In this document: piece by piece, positions 32,649-46,571 of the stretch
How positions within the stretch are numbered: position 1 is the first letter of the stretch
Layout of the letters: each line of letters starts with the position of its first letter
Assembly (NCBI GenBank): GCA_950295325.1
Contig: OX485803.1
Location: 70,013,554-70,077,553, forward strand
Origin: Polytrichum commune
Taxonomy: Eukaryota > Streptophyta > Polytrichopsida > Polytrichales > Polytrichaceae
Direction of reading: 5' to 3'
DNA length: 64,000 nt
The notes under the pieces: model-generated
Seen by the model: the letters and a program-made list of their open reading frames with translations, nothing else
What the model was told of the DNA's origin: nothing
Databases searched by the model: none
Position numbers and translations under genes: made by a program

Positions 32649-35600
32649 ATTGATGTGGGTGGTCATTTTGGTTTTGGCTACTTTGTCGTAAAAGTAATAT
32701 CCAATCAATGTGTTGGTTGAAAAGAAGATACATTGACCAAAATTATCCTGATATGTCAAAATTATAGTGGGCCTCATGAATATGTGTGCAAGGTGTAATT
32801 TGCCACAATATTCAGTGAACAAAGTTTGTGTTTTCAAAATGCATAATTGTTGGTTTGAATTAGTGTGAATCATACTACATTCTAACATTATTTTTATATT
32901 ATATGATGAATACTTACTAGGCAACAATCATTAAAGTTAGGCAAGGGACACATTATGAAGTGGCTCTCATTAACATGGCAAACCAATTGAACATGCAAAT
33001 TACATTAGACCAATGTGGTAGCTTTGTTCCTCACTCCACATATGAGTAGATAGATAGATAGATAGATACGGCAACCTTCTAGAGGCAAGCATACATGAAG
33101 AGTCTCTTCACCCAAAGGCTACTACAAGCATGTTGATGGTGGACTTTGTCATATATGAGCACATTGTGGGCACAACTATTCATCTTTCATATGCTGCAAA
33201 ACTACTACACCCTATATGGTTTTTAGTGTCACATGTGTAAAAGTGACACTTACCCTATGAAGGTTGGGTTTTGGCCAATGGATGAACTCATCCATCATCC
33301 ATGACAGTATTCGTGCACTTATTCATAAGAAGCGTCATCCAAAAAGTTACCATAGTGGCATTAAATACCATATGACACTAAACATCATATTTAGTGTATT
33401 TTAAATGTCAAAGTGTACATGTTTTTTCACTTTAAAAAGTTACTTATGTTGACGAGTGGAATCATATTCATAATTAGCAGGCTTGACACTTTGAGGACCT
33501 CTAGGCACCTAGTTTAGGCCCTTCACGAATAGTGTACGGGACATTGAACATCATAAATGATGTACACCACTTATTTCAACTGGTGTGAATTGAAACTACA
33601 CAATGTTATTTTTCATATGAAAATTTCATAAGTCACGAGTCACGGCTCACATCATTAATAACCCACTCATCAACAACAACAACTTTTTTCCAATCGGAAC
33701 ATTCACATAGGTGACAAGAAATATTGAGATGTTTGCGCTCATATAAGTGATCTATATTGAAATACACACCACGTACATAACATTAGTCAGGAATATTCCG
33801 TGGAAAACTGTCAATCCCACCGGACATTGTTATGGATCTGTATAATGCTATGTATGTCCTTAAAGCCCTTTTAGAAATAGGAGAATGTGACAAGTCAAAT
33901 GTCACCTTGGGGGTTGAAGTGGCAAGGTGATTGTGGGTTACTTAAGTACATACTTCTTTTGTAAAAGTGTTAACAAACCTCATTTAGCACAGATAAAATC
34001 CCATGGCCTAGATATATCGATGTCTATATATATACACACTTCAAATTATGCATGTAAATAAAGGTATATTCCATCCACTCCACAGTAGATTCTTATATTG
34101 TAAGAAGCCATATGTAAATTACTATTTCTGATATGGAAGAACCGTCCTTTGTTTAGTCAATTGGAATCAACTGAGTTTTATAAACCACAAACTCGGGAGA
34201 GATTACTATTGTTGCATCCTCCTTGGTACATCAAAGCCTATTTACGCTTCATGCGATTTAGGATTTGTGGCAGCTAGGCAAGGAGGTACACCCTAAAACC
34301 GATCGCTTTAGATTTAAGATAGATAGTTGGTGCTATGTCGTCACTTTAAGCGCTGAGCTTATATGCTATTATCAATTATAGAAAGTTATAAATGGATCTC
34401 TTTAGCAATTGCGAGAGGATTTCAACGTACTAAAGTATGTCTTATTTGAGTTATGTATGTAATGGTTATAAGGGTTCGCAGTTTAATTGGCAATTGACTT
34501 AAACTCAACATAAGAGTTTGATGTTTCAGGTGGTGGACATTCTCATAAGCATTAAGCATTTGTTGTGTAAGATTTTAGGGTGTTGGTCTTTAGCATTATC
34601 TATCTTAAGACGGATTCATCCCAACTTAATCTCACTATACCTACTATGTGTTGCCTTATGTGTTGTTTTTGGATTATGACTCAAGGTAGGGGACCTAGCA
34701 TAACCCGACCTTCTATATATTTATGGTTGATTCATCCCATATTAGTCTCATTTGAATAATTTGGGGTTTCCATGCCAATTGAAGGGTCAAATTGGCTTGG
34801 TAAAACAATACGGGGTTTCCCACGCTTATTACATTCACCTTAAATGGTTGCTACAAATCCTTGCCATGTGATACATGTAAGGTGTATGATTTATTTTACA
34901 AATGTACTTAACAAAATGTTATAATATCTTGCACTAAATAATCTCATCACATCAATCATGGTAAATAGCAAGGGCAAGTTGATATTGCGACTTACATGAT
35001 GAGCACCTTACAGTGTAGCCCACATTATACACCAACAATAATGAAGTTAATGTGCACCATGGGTTACATTTTTATCACATCCCGCAATATCACCACCTCC
35101 TCTCCTAGGTTTGAACTCTTTCAAATGTAGACTATTTTCAATCTAGAACAAGAGTTTGTAAGTTGCAGTGCATGAACCTCATAATTTGAATCATGTCATT
35201 TAAGAATGTATGAACTCAATTTCATTAATTCCTTGAGAAAATTTCTATTTTAAAAAACTCAAATTGTCTCATACACAATAAGGGTCTCAAGTGCTCAAAG
35301 TGTTCAGTTTCCATGATTCTACCTTACACAACTCTCTTGGATTTGAAGTTGAGACCAAGTTACAAGTAGTCAATGCATCTTATTCTTAGTTTTTGGTTAT
35401 AAGGCCTCCTCCTTATGGTGGCATCCAAAAATAGTTGGATCCAACTTCCATCACAATACCATCCCTCATACTTAAATTGCTACTAAAGCCACCATAGACT
35501 ATTCCTAGCAAAATTGTTCCTCCATCCATTGTGGAAGAGTTTATTTTTTCCGAGTATATTGTTTTGACAAATAAAGTACTCTATTAGATTCTCACTTTAT

Positions 35601-38600
35601 TTACCAAACCGAAATAGTTTAACATCATTATTTTTTTTTAAATCAACAGTCTCAAAATAATATAATTAACGCCAAAACCACTATGGTACTATTTTGGTCT
35701 ACTTTAGGCAGCTCACATACGTACCGTAGAGGGCTCTCCATTCCAACACAAAATTCTTATTTTCCTCTCAAAATTTGCCATGTATCATGCTCATATTCAC
35801 TACGACCCATTTGTATTCTATGTAGAAACTACCTTCCGGCACATGTAAAGTTGAAATAGGAAGCCCTCTACGGGTAGTAGTGAACATAAGTTATGTGTCA
35901 TAGTGCCGCTCTACTTATCGCAAGCTTTTATCATTATATAGCAAAATAAGAAAATGGGTGTCTCTTAAAAAGAAGCATCTATACTTTCTAGACTGTGCTC
36001 ACACCAAGCACATATCAATGGAAATACGCCTCTTATGTCACAAAAAGTTCAAGTTACATTTGAAATTTAACCCTCATTGCCTACAAGAACATGAGAGGTG
36101 AAAGTGTTCTAGTATATGCAATTGGTTAAGAATTAGAGGGTATGATACAAATAAATTTCCCATGTACCATAAGATAATCACATCCATATGGTTAAATTTC
36201 CAATCATGCATCCTCCTAGAATATAATGTTAAAATTTATTGTAATCACAAGTTCCATTGTTCCGTCGAGAAACTCGATCAAATTGGTTGTTATTGCATAT
36301 ACAAATTTATATCTATAATGGTGGAAAGTTGTAGGCATAAAATGATTCTAAAGTGTGAAGGTGCCTTTTGAGTTGTAACCACTTCATGAGGTGTAGAGGA
36401 TATTAACCATGCATGCAATTTCATGATCAAGCCTTTGAAATAATAAATAGTTACAATATCTAGGTCTTTGGAGGGAACTCGTGGGGAAGGGTGGGGTTGG
36501 GAGATAAACAATACTTATTTTGTAGCAGGACTCAAGGAGAGAGTTGGGCATTTCTTGAGCAATCCTATGCTTACTTTCAAGCTTAGTCACTCCTTAGCAC
36601 ATATTCTTGTTCACATGCCATTCCATTCTCCTTTAGTACCCGGGAGGGTGGGTGGGACCAACCCTCAAAGAAAATCTTTGTCTAGCTATTCCCTAACTTG
36701 GTGCTTTCCCATATAAATATGTTTCCTCAAAGTAAAAAGTTACAACCTCGATCATCAATCTAGTAGGGTTTTACCCTCTTTACAATTAGGTAAAGTGTTG
36801 TGCTAAATGTCCAAAGTTTACATGTTGAAGTTCAAAAATGTGTGCAAGACAAAATCAATAGAGCTTCAAATGTCTACATATGCTTTGTATTCTAAATTGT
36901 CTTGTAGAATACCTAAGCAACATGCAAAAAGCTGGAAAAAAGATGAGATACAAAACTTAAGAGTGTTGCCAAAATTGTGAAGGGTCTGCCTCACCTGTGC
37001 CCATGCCACCAATCAAATCCGCAGAGAAGGGTTAATAACGTACACAAGGTAACATCAACATACTTCAATTGTTACCTATGTCACATAATCATGTACAACA
37101 TAAACATCCATTTTGTATCACCGAATACACTTATTGCCGATGAGTCTTCTACATGTTCTTTAGCCATTCGAATCACATGAGACAAAGCTTGTGGTAGGTT
37201 ACACACTCCTTCCACCTCACTACTTAACTTAATCTCAAGGATTACTTAGGGCAAACAACTGGTGATGCTTAATCTATGAAAGAATCTCTCATGGTTTCTC
37301 CTTTACATGTTATAGTATCAGGTAAGTTCTATTGACCATAGATTCATAAAAGCAAATATACGATAAACGTTTGTTAGGTAGATTTTACCAAACCCTATAA
37401 TAATAAAAAATTTGTTAGGGTTGTTTTTTGTCACATGGGTAGATTTAGGAATGTAAACTTCACCTCGATCATAGCCGCGATCTCATATGTGAACCTGAAA
37501 CGGGTTTATTGAGCAGGTCTACGGGACAAGTGCTCGACTCAAGGACATAACAATACTAAGCAATGTTATAATTGAGTTATATTTTCTCATTTAGATAAAA
37601 ATACCAATAATTATGGAATCCACGTTGGACAAAGTTGAGTAGTGTGTAGGATCAACCTCCCATATATGACTTTCAACCTTGGAAAGATCTAGCTTATGAG
37701 ATTCTCACATAAGTATTGTCATGGTAACCCTCGGTAAATAATTCCGGACCCACAAACTCATTCTTCCCGCAATAATGTTGTGAGAACGGTTAGGTCAAAG
37801 CCACAAAAGTCCCTGTAGATATTTAGGTTGAAGGGATTGGCTAATAACTTCAAGGATGATTGTTGAGGTCAGGATTGTCTGAGTAAAGGCCTCAGGGCTG
37901 TGAGATAATAGGCTCCATGAATTGATGAAGAAAAAGGAAAGAAGAAGAAGAAGTTAAAGTACCTATAAACTTTGAGGGACTAGGTCATTCAAAAGCCTTT
38001 GTGGAATGTTGACATCCGCTTTGGTTTCTTATCACCTATCAAGGGGATCATAGTAAAAACCGATTCCTATGTGTTGGTTGTTGATTCATCCCAATTCAAC
38101 TCTTAAAGGTTGAATAAAATACATTTAGAAAAAATTAAAACAATTCAATCCAATCCAATTCCAAGTTTTGAAAGGCATGTAGAGGAACGAGTTCAACCTC
38201 TAAAAAAGAAGATGTTTTTTGAAGTGAGTAAGCTTGAAAGTAAGCATAGATCTACTCAAGACATCTCTCTCTCTCTCTCCTCCTCTCTCTCTCTAGTTAT
38301 AGTTTTTGACTAATGCCATGTTACATAAAAATTCAAGTTTAAACTTTTACATTAATAGACCTAGCGAGGTCTCTTATGTAAAACAAATGATATAAACTCT
38401 GATAATAGTATATCTACACACATGGAAAGAAGTCATACTTACCATGGAACGGATGTAACAGAGATACGGATGAATGAAGTAAAAATAGGGTTACGAGAAC
38501 TTACCATACGTAAGTACTACAATATAAGCCCTTAACCCTAACAAAAATTCTTTTCTACCATTCACGCAAGTGAGAGGTGTGGCGAGCTCTGGGTAGTACA

Positions 38601-39432
38601 CATTAGGGTAATAGATACGTGCTTGAAGTAAGAGTAACTAGGGTTCATCACCAAGAGGAGTTTTCTACTTGGAGTAACCCAATCATGGCAAATGAACAGG
38701 TTTGAACACCCATATGTTGTTTTACAATGAGTGTTGAAGGTGGAAATATTTTGGTGCATTTGAAATGAACTAAGTGTGTGTGACATGGATAACAACTGGG
38801 GCCTGCTGTTATTTACCTCGTGTACGTAACTAATCCTCAATTGTTTGTTGGTTGGTTGCATGGGCACAGGTGAGGCATGCCCTTCGCACAGTCAATGCAA
38901 TGATGTATTGTGATTATGACATTTTATGCACAGATATTGGTTGAGGTTACTAGGTCCTTCTCCTTAGTAAGTACAACATACATGTGGTGTTATAGTTAGA
39001 TGTACTTGATAAGGAGGCAAGAAGGTTGGCAATTAGCTTCCAAAGCATGGGATAGTTAAAATCATTCATGAGGAGATGAATACCATATGATAGCAAAAAA
39101 TCCAAATAAGGTATGTATTCTTGCAAGGCAAACTAGGTATGCAAAGTGTATATGTGTAGTACAACACATACTATGAGACATTAGGCAAATGACTCTATTA
39201 TGCAATGAGGTACTATACTATCAAATAGAAAAAGGCATGAAACGTGTATAGAGAGGGTCTTGAAGATGCTCCCACCCACCCACCCTTGTATTGCAAAGAG
39301 GAAGAAATTGAAGGATTTGGCCTCTAAAAAGAGGAAGTTCAAACTTTGTACAAATTTTGAAAACCCAGCTCTCTCTCTCTCTCTCTCTCTCTCTCGTTGT
39401 AAAACCGGTGGCATCTCCTCCCCCCCCCCCCC
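32649..39432. other. AT-rich gene-free stretch with microsatellites
   Basis: No coding region was recognised. It has a TAGA repeat at 33047-33068, CT-rich tracts at about 38263-38295 and 39371-39396, and a C run at 39420-39432. About 50 bp near 36540-36590 and 38220-38270 are repeated in the same orientation (around AAGCTTGAAAGTAAGCATAG or close to it). ACTACAC-type motifs near 33205 suggest another old MITE. Confidence 0.35.
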
Positions 39433-42225
39433 AAGGATGTCATTTTTCTCCCACATTGTTTGGCTTATACAATGATGAACTCAAAACATATTTGGACGAG
39501 ATTGTCAAAGATTGTCGTGCACCTCTTCATGAGGAGTGCCTGAAACACTATGGGCACAACGGGGGCCTTGGAGTGACACCCGGGACTTGTGGCGCCATAG
39601 GTGAGAGGGCCCAAGTGATCCTAGTGTGGGTGCGGCCCCCATGCATTGAGAATGCCTCCCACCCACAAAGACTAGGAGTCACGAGGGTAAGGCCATGAGC
39701 TACGAGTAGCTTGTGGCGCCCAGATTGTAGAATGCTCAAGAACACCTCAATAAGAGGTGTGAGCTAGGAGATATGGCAATTTGAGTGGGGCGTTGCCTAG
39801 GGATAAGGCCTTGGGACATTGGTGACCTAGGAGTGGCGTCTGAGACTGTCTAAGTTTGAACAAACATAACTTCCTCAATACTTGGATGAAGAAGGCAAAT
39901 GAGGGGTCCGTCGGCATTTACGCAAAGAGTAGATGTTGATAGAGTGGTCACTTGATAACATCAAAGATCATTGGAAGAAGTTATGATAGTTTGTAGCCGT
40001 TGGGGCTTCTAGCCCCATCGACTAAGGGAAAATGTCTACTTGGCCCCAACTCTTAGGACAGAGGCAAAAGGTTTCTGGACGGTGGGGTAGGGGCCTGCCC
40101 AAAGTCCTAGAGGCTTGTAGGGGTGAGGTGGCATCGGTGACCGAACCCACCCGAGGCTAAACGACATGGCCTCCACGGGCTTTGGCCCAACGTGGGGGCA
40201 TAGTTGCCTAGTATGGTTCAGGTTGTTGTATTGTTGCTCCAGCAACGCGATGATCAACTAAAGATTGGATTTTCATGGATGGAAGTTCACATCCAAACAT
40301 TGGCTACCGATTAAGGGGAGAGTCCAAAATGCAAGTGTAAGAGGGTTGGTCCCCCACCTATGAGGTAAAGAGGTCCGTGGTAAGGGGAGCTATCCATTCG
40401 CATGGTGGAATGCAAAGGGTTAGCACTCGTGACCCTTGCTAGAATTGACAAATGGTCAAGATAGTTAAAAGGCGCTAGCAAAAGTTGCAACAAAGATTCT
40501 CTGTGTTTATTTGATATGGTGGTTGCCATTATTCACTATGTTGATGATGTTGTCCTATTCTCTAAATTGGGATCATGCTTATAAAGACTTCTAGACAAAC
40601 TATAATTTTGCACTTTATCTAGCCCTGATGTGAATCTATCTAAGACCAAAATCATGATATTTGACCACGACAAAAGGAAATCAAACCTTGATGTTTTTAT
40701 AGCTAGGAAAATACCAAATCGAGGCAACCTATGAATATAAATACCTTGGGATTGATTCTACTCACATGGCCACATTGAACCATCAAGTAAAAAAGAAAAA
40801 AAAGAATTGCAAGTATGAAAGCCAGTTGGGCACCTTAAGGAAAGAAGCAGTAGTTGGAATTACATCATGGGAACTTAAATCACATCTTTTTAAGACTTTG
40901 GTGCTTCCAACTTTCACATATGGCACTGCAATTTGGGGAGGTGACTTGAAAAACTTTCATTGGAAGGTTTTCAAGAACCTTGATGATACATATGATGTCT
41001 TATGTCAAGGTGTGTTTTCTGACAACCTAACATATTTTGTTGGCCAAATTTGGAGAACTTCCCATGGAATTATATGCTCCAAAGCTAACTCTGAGTTTTC
41101 AACAACAACTTGCCAACCTACCCACCTATTGGTTAGTTAATCAAGCAGTCTCACTTTCTTGTCACCTTGCCAAAAAAGGGTCAAACACCTAGCATAAATT
41201 CTACAACCATGCGGAATCATCATGGGACAACCCAACAACATCAAAAATCACATTTCATAATATCAAAGAGGCTCTTCTTGCTAAATAGTGGAACTCTTTC
41301 CATCTCATGGGAAAGAAACTAGATTACCTTCATCTCAAGGATTTTCTCAAATATGAATGTAAATTGTATTTGAAGCAGCCATTGACACCACCACGACACA
41401 AGATCATTGCCACTTACCACACCTTGAATCATAGACTTGAAATTAAAATTGGACAATGGTCAACTATCCCTATTTCTAGAGATAATAAATTATGTTAGTT
41501 TTGCTCTTATAATGAAAATGAGGCACACTTTGTGTTGGAATATCCCCTATATAAATCCATTAGAGATAAATTTCAATCAATATTTGAGAAGGGATTAGGG
41601 AGCCTCAAGTTTTTCTTTCAATTAGACCAACAGATTGATATTATCCTCTACTCCACGGAGACCACCGCATTCTGCCACTCCAGGGAATGAGCCGGTTTGA
41701 CACCACCCTAATGTATCTTGAGTCCTAGTTATTGAAATTTTGGAAAATTGGTATCTTGTGTAAATAATACTAACTTTACAAATAAGCCATCCATATGATC
41801 ATATCCATCATCAAAGGTATAACTTTTTTTTGGGACAAGTTGTTGAATTGATTTTTTAATTTTTTGTTTTGTTTTTGTTTTAATTGCAATTTTGGGGAGG
41901 TCGCATATCCACTTTTAGGGGTCAAATGGATGATTTGTAGGTGCTTCTAGTGTATAAACAACTTGGTGTGTATGTGTGCCTTAAATGGTTTGATCACATG
42001 AATTGATCTTATCAATTCTTTGATATAAACCTTACACCGATATCCAAAACCAAAGAAACTCCAAAATCGAGCAGTTATATGGATTGCGAGCAAATTTTGA
42101 CCCCAAGGAGTTTACACTAAGTTTGGATCCGAGTTAAGCGCACACTCAACTCAAAAATAAACCGAAATATTGGTCAAAATGCAGACTCAAAAGGCTAGGC
42201 TATTGCAAAAAAAAAAAAAAAAAAA
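39433..42225 (+). mobile_element. 5'-truncated LINE retrotransposon
   Basis: Plus-strand blocks match a LINE reverse transcriptase. QGCHFSPTLFGLYNDELKTY lies at about 39433-39495. YVDDVVLFSKL then NLSKTKIMIF lie at about 40534-40665. LRKEAVVGITSWELKSHLFK and LPTFTYGTAIWGGDLKN are at 40830-40960. A C-terminal F-C-x-x-N-E-N-E-A-H-F-V-L-E segment follows at about 41500-41545. A run of 19 A at 42207-42225 is a plausible tail. A solo LTR (39513-40492) splits the reverse transcriptase. Upstream of QGC the element is lost, replaced by CT and C runs. Several stops show that it is dead. Confidence 0.82.
39513..40492. mobile_element. Solo LTR inserted in the LINE
   Basis: This 980-bp, GC-richer block starts TGTCGTGCACC and ends GTTGCAACA, with a perfect 5-bp duplication AAGAT (39508-39512, 40493-40497). 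Removing it and one repeat restores the LINE frame as DEIVKDSLCLFDMVVAIIHY. It differs from the LTR family at 28 and 45 kb. No internal retrotransposon domains are present, so it is a solo LTR. The orientation is unknown because TG...CA is symmetrical. Confidence 0.85.
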
Positions 42226-43913
42226 CTTTAAAACTTAGTATCATAGGTCGTGGTAAGAATAAGGAGCGGCCGCATAGTAAGCATTGTTGACTCCTGTGCA
42301 TTTTCACCACATCCTTGTTTACCCCTTAATTATAAGAAGCTAGTGTTTGAGGCAAGTCTTCACCAACTTACTACAAGGCCCCGATTAAGTGGCTTTTTTT
42401 GGTGGATTCCTAGTTGTTTATTTAATAAATATAGTATTGTCAAACTTTCAGAATTATCCATGACAACATTGAATGGCGACTTGCATTGGAAATTTCCAAG
42501 TCAATGTCATGAGCTCCTACTTATTTGTCGTTCATAAGTTCACCGTGGCAACGACTTCAACAAATGTTCAAACACAGGCTTTAGGCCCTTTTTGCACTCC
42601 GGCTGAATCTAAGGGATCAAATTTTTAAGTATTGTTGAGTTTGTAGTTTATCATATTTGCAATCTACAAGATTTTTGTGAGTGTATCCAAAATACTAAGA
42701 TCAAGAATATGAGTGTGTATTGATGTCGAGTTCAAGGGTCTAGGTTCAAACCTACTTGTGAACTCGTGAAAGTTTGGCATGTCATCTTACTTAGGGGCTT
42801 GACTTAGAAGTCATCTTGCCAACACCAAAGTCTTGTCAGGTCAAGAAGTGTAAAAAGTAAATAAATCAGATATCATTATGAAAAGAAGAAACATGAATAA
42901 ATGGGAGTTTGAACATGTACATGCTTCAATTGAGAGAAAACATATGCACGAATGCAATGTAGATGTGCAGATGGTAGAATAACACTATGCCATTTATTTA
43001 AATTAGTGAGGATTTTACTTGGAAGTACTATAACTTCTTTAAGACATTGCAACTCTTTAGCACCAAAGTTTAAATGATTAAGGTCCATGAAGTACATATT
43101 ACCTATCTATTTTTCTTAGTACATAGTTCTTAAATGATGTCTCATCATTTAATACTTAGATTACTACGTTATTCCAAATGATAACCCACAATAGTTCAAA
43201 TAAAATGTGTAGTCGCATGTGAATATGACCCTACTTTTAAATCATCAACCCAAGATTAAAACTATATGCAACTCGTCAAACCTATTTGTGAATTTAAAAA
43301 TTAAATACTTAAAATAAAAGTACAAGAAAGAACGAAAGTGTTTCAGTAAAAAAAATGATAGGTAATAAAAGAAAAGAAGAAGGAACTTGGATAATGGATG
43401 ATTTATTGGCTCAAAATTTTGCCCTCTCGTTGCTTCAAAGTTGGAGGACCTTATGAAGAATTACTAAAGACCATGAATTGGAACCCACATCTATTCTACA
43501 ATGTACCATGTGGTGTTCAGGTTGTCACTTTGTTGTTCCCCACCATCCTTGAAAATTGGGGGCAGTGATATGTCATATATATGTATGGGTACAAAGAGCT
43601 GGGATGACAAGAACCCATACTCATAACATACATTTTAACTCTTTGGCATACTTAATGACCTCCTTGTAGTCACTTACATTCTCAAGGAACTAATTTTAGC
43701 AAGACCCATCAAGGCACTAGGTATCAAAACACCAAATAGTCATTACTTTAACCTCTCAAGGCTCCCGGAACCTAAAGTAGGTTGCTAACTAATATTCATG
43801 ATCGTGTCCCTGATGGTCATTTGTCTTCCACCTTGAGATTGGAAGCTCCCTATAGTTGGAATCTTCATGTGATCTTTAGTTTGGTCTTCAAAATTAAAAT
43901 GTGAGAGCCCCTT
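42226..43913. other. AT-rich gene-free stretch
   Basis: No gene or element was recognised. The frame at 42250-42537 has no known domain. Confidence 0.35.
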
Positions 43914-44321
43914 ACTACACTAAATAGGTAGATTAGTGTTGGAAACACTAATAGTCGACGAAAATGCTAAATGTCAATTGTCTTCATAGTGTTAGAATAC
44001 TAAATGTCAACTCTAACACTATTTGTACCAATTAGTAACTTTGAATATTTACAAAAGCGCATTTAGTGTTAGATGACATTTTTTGTAGATCTTCAAATGA
44101 AGAATTGGAGGTAGAATATGTGAGCCTCATAGAAAATGTAATATGCTAGGAATTTGATATTACAAAATTTAAACTTAATGGAACTCAACTTTGACAATGC
44201 AAAATAAAGACAAAGGAAATTGTAACACTAATTGTACTTTCAAGTGACATTTAGTGTTTTGGGTAACTATTGGCTCTAACACTAATCTTCATCTAACACT
44301 AATCTACCTATTTAGTGTAGT
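43914..44321. mobile_element. MITE with ACTACACT termini
   Basis: The left end, ACTACACTAAATAGGTAGAT followed by TAGTGTT, is matched perfectly by its complement at the right end over 408 bp. Inside, AACACTAA/TTAGTGTT motifs recur. There is no coding capacity. No convincing target duplication was found. Confidence 0.8.
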
Positions 44322-45334
44322 TGAATTTAGTGACCAAGCATGCTATTCGTCAATGAGCTTAGTGTGGGTTTATATGTACCGTAGTTTTCTAGCAATTTGA
44401 GCACCTTTTTGCCTAATAATAAATTAAAGTGTGAAAGTAAGTTAGCTAGTCTAAAAAATAATATTCAAAAGTTGGGCAAATTCAAAAAGTAATTTAAAAC
44501 AAAGTTAGACATTCAATCCCGTTTGCTTGTCTCATTCCAGTTTTTATGGTAGTGTGTGAGCATGACTTGTGGAGCAAATTCATGCTTGTATTGATTTAAG
44601 ACCACGAGTGAGATTGATGCCACATGAAGACACTGTTGTAGTTATTTAATTTGATGCTACTTTGTTGGATTCGAGTGAATATCACTTTGCATTATTGTGA
44701 TTTTAGGCACTCTTTGAATGTTATAATTATTTTTGTACACTCAACGAAATTAATTCCCCCAAAATCTATGCACCTTTAAAATTAATTATTTTTTGCCCAA
44801 GCCGCTAGAGAGCTACGGTATTAGGGTGCGGGTTCAAGAAACTCAAGGTCCCAAACACCCCTTGAATGGACCTTACAAGGATTCAAGATTGGACATTTGG
44901 TTGAAGAATGGTTTCTCAAACTAGAATGAGTATTTATGGAATTGTTGAAACCAACAAGATTTGGTGGAAAAGTGGTGTCACACCATTGCCACTAAAAATT
45001 GTAATTTATTTGTACTTTGCACTCAGACCCACAGTGTGAACTCTCTGGGTCCAAACTTTCTTGGCCTCATACCCTAGTGTAAACCCACCATGGCTCCCTC
45101 AATTGAGCATTCTTTTTGGCTCGGTTTCATGGTGCAAGGCATTCATGGTTTATTCTATTAGTTTTCTTGATCATACACCTTTATTTCAAAGGTGAATAAC
45201 TAGTGTGGACCTAATAACAAAAAACCATAAAGACACATATTCGTAAATAATATGGGCAACACCTTCAATTTTTATATTAACTACTCTACATTCAATTGTC
45301 AACACTATTTATTGATTTTTTTATGGGAGGGAAT
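44322..45334. other. AT-rich gene-free stretch
   Basis: No coding region, RNA gene or element was recognised between the MITE and the solo LTR. Confidence 0.4.
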
Positions 45335-45339
45335 CTATG

Positions 45340-46148
45340 TGTTACGAACCTCTCACCAATTGGCAATTTGTTTCTTGACAACAAAATCTCAAAGTAAAGA
45401 ATTGAAACAAACACCAATTTTATTTCTTCTTCTAAGTACAAACCACAACCAAATAAAGTTTGGTCAACGAAGCTCTACCACCCGACCATAGGAGAGAGAC
45501 AAAAAAGATCCTCTCTCCTCCCCCGAGCTTCCTCTTATGCCGAAGCACTACTTTTACTTTCTATATTTACATATAGTAAAAGTATTCTATTCATAGCTCT
45601 ATCTCATAGTTCTGCTATAAATCTTCTATCTTTGGTTCTTCTAGAACCTTCTTTCATCTCTTATCTCAATTCCATTCTTCCAATTGGAACTGTCTAATTC
45701 CAATTGGATTCATCCATTCTTCTTTCTAGTTGGAACTGTCTAATTCCAACTAAATACATCCATCCTTCATTCCAGTTGGAACTGTCTAATTCCAACTTGG
45801 TTCATCCAACCTTTCTCTTAGTTGGAACTGTCTAATTCCAACTAGCTTTATCTATTCATTGAGAGTTGTCTAACTCCAATGAATAACTTCCAAATATGGA
45901 GTGGTCTAACTCCTGTGCACCTCATCGAGAGTTGTCTAACTCACATGCACATGTTCTCAATTGGAATGCTCTAGTTCCAATGCACTAAATGCGGAGCTGT
46001 CTAACTCCAGTGCACATGTTGTCAATCTGGAGTTGTCTTACTCCTTTCCATTCATCCTCAACTGAGAGTTGTCTAGCTCTCATCTTTCTCTGCTTACACA
46101 CTGGCACATGTAGTTAGAATATTCCTTAATAATTCTAGTTACATTACA
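45340..46148 (+). mobile_element. Solo LTR with hairpin array, copy B
   Basis: It starts TGTTACGAACCTCTCACC and ends TTACATTACA, 809 bp, with a perfect 5-bp duplication CTATG (45335-45339, 46149-46153). It is the inverted relative of 28028-28743 and is 93 bp longer, close to two 46-bp array units. A stretch rich in CTCTCTCC precedes the array. There is no internal retrotransposon sequence, so it is a solo LTR. Confidence 0.9.
45680..46085 (+). repeat. Array of 11 short hairpins with conserved GTCT loop
   Basis: Eleven units have the form GGAACT-GTCT-AATTCC or GAGTT-GTCT-AACTC. The loop tetramer starts at about 45692, 45738, 45784, 45830, 45868, 45904, 45934, 45969 (CTCT), 45999, 46035 and 46071. 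Spacing is 46 bp for the first four, then 30-38. Outer stems differ between units but stay complementary, for example CCAATT/AATTGG, TAGTT/AACTA and TTCATTG/CAATGAA. The function is unknown. Confidence 0.85.
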
Positions 46149-46571
46149 CTATGTATTTATTTTCAACACTCAACACACATGAATTTCAATAAAGCATAAT
46201 TAAGTTAATAAGAGGAGGTCCGATTTCAATGATCTTTTGATGTTGTTTCTTTGTCACGTAGAATAAGGTAGATGGTTGTTATATAGCTACTTTTTCTAAC
46301 TAGACCACTTTTCCTAGGTTATGAAAGATGTAATTAGGTGGATGGCAAGTCCAAAGCCACCTCCTCATGATTTTGGAGCTTACATGAGTATCTAATTCAT
46401 TATTATAGCAAAGATTCTCGTGCTCATTAAATGGTCATATAGGACCCCTCCCCCCCAAACTATGTCAATTTTTTTATTTTTTTATTTAATTTCCATTCTT
46501 GAAGACACACTTGACCACATACCACTCATATGTAGGTGTCCAATTAAGATGAGTGCGTGGATTAGGCATGT

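Noticed and set aside
39357-39698. 113-codon plus-strand protein
   Set aside because: Its middle part is the LINE reverse transcriptase fragment; the start lies in CT and C runs and the end lies in the solo LTR.
45680-46085. CRISPR-like regular array
   Set aside because: Units are self-complementary hairpins of changing sequence inside a TG...CA-bounded solo LTR in plant DNA; there are no identical repeats with unique spacers and no cas genes.
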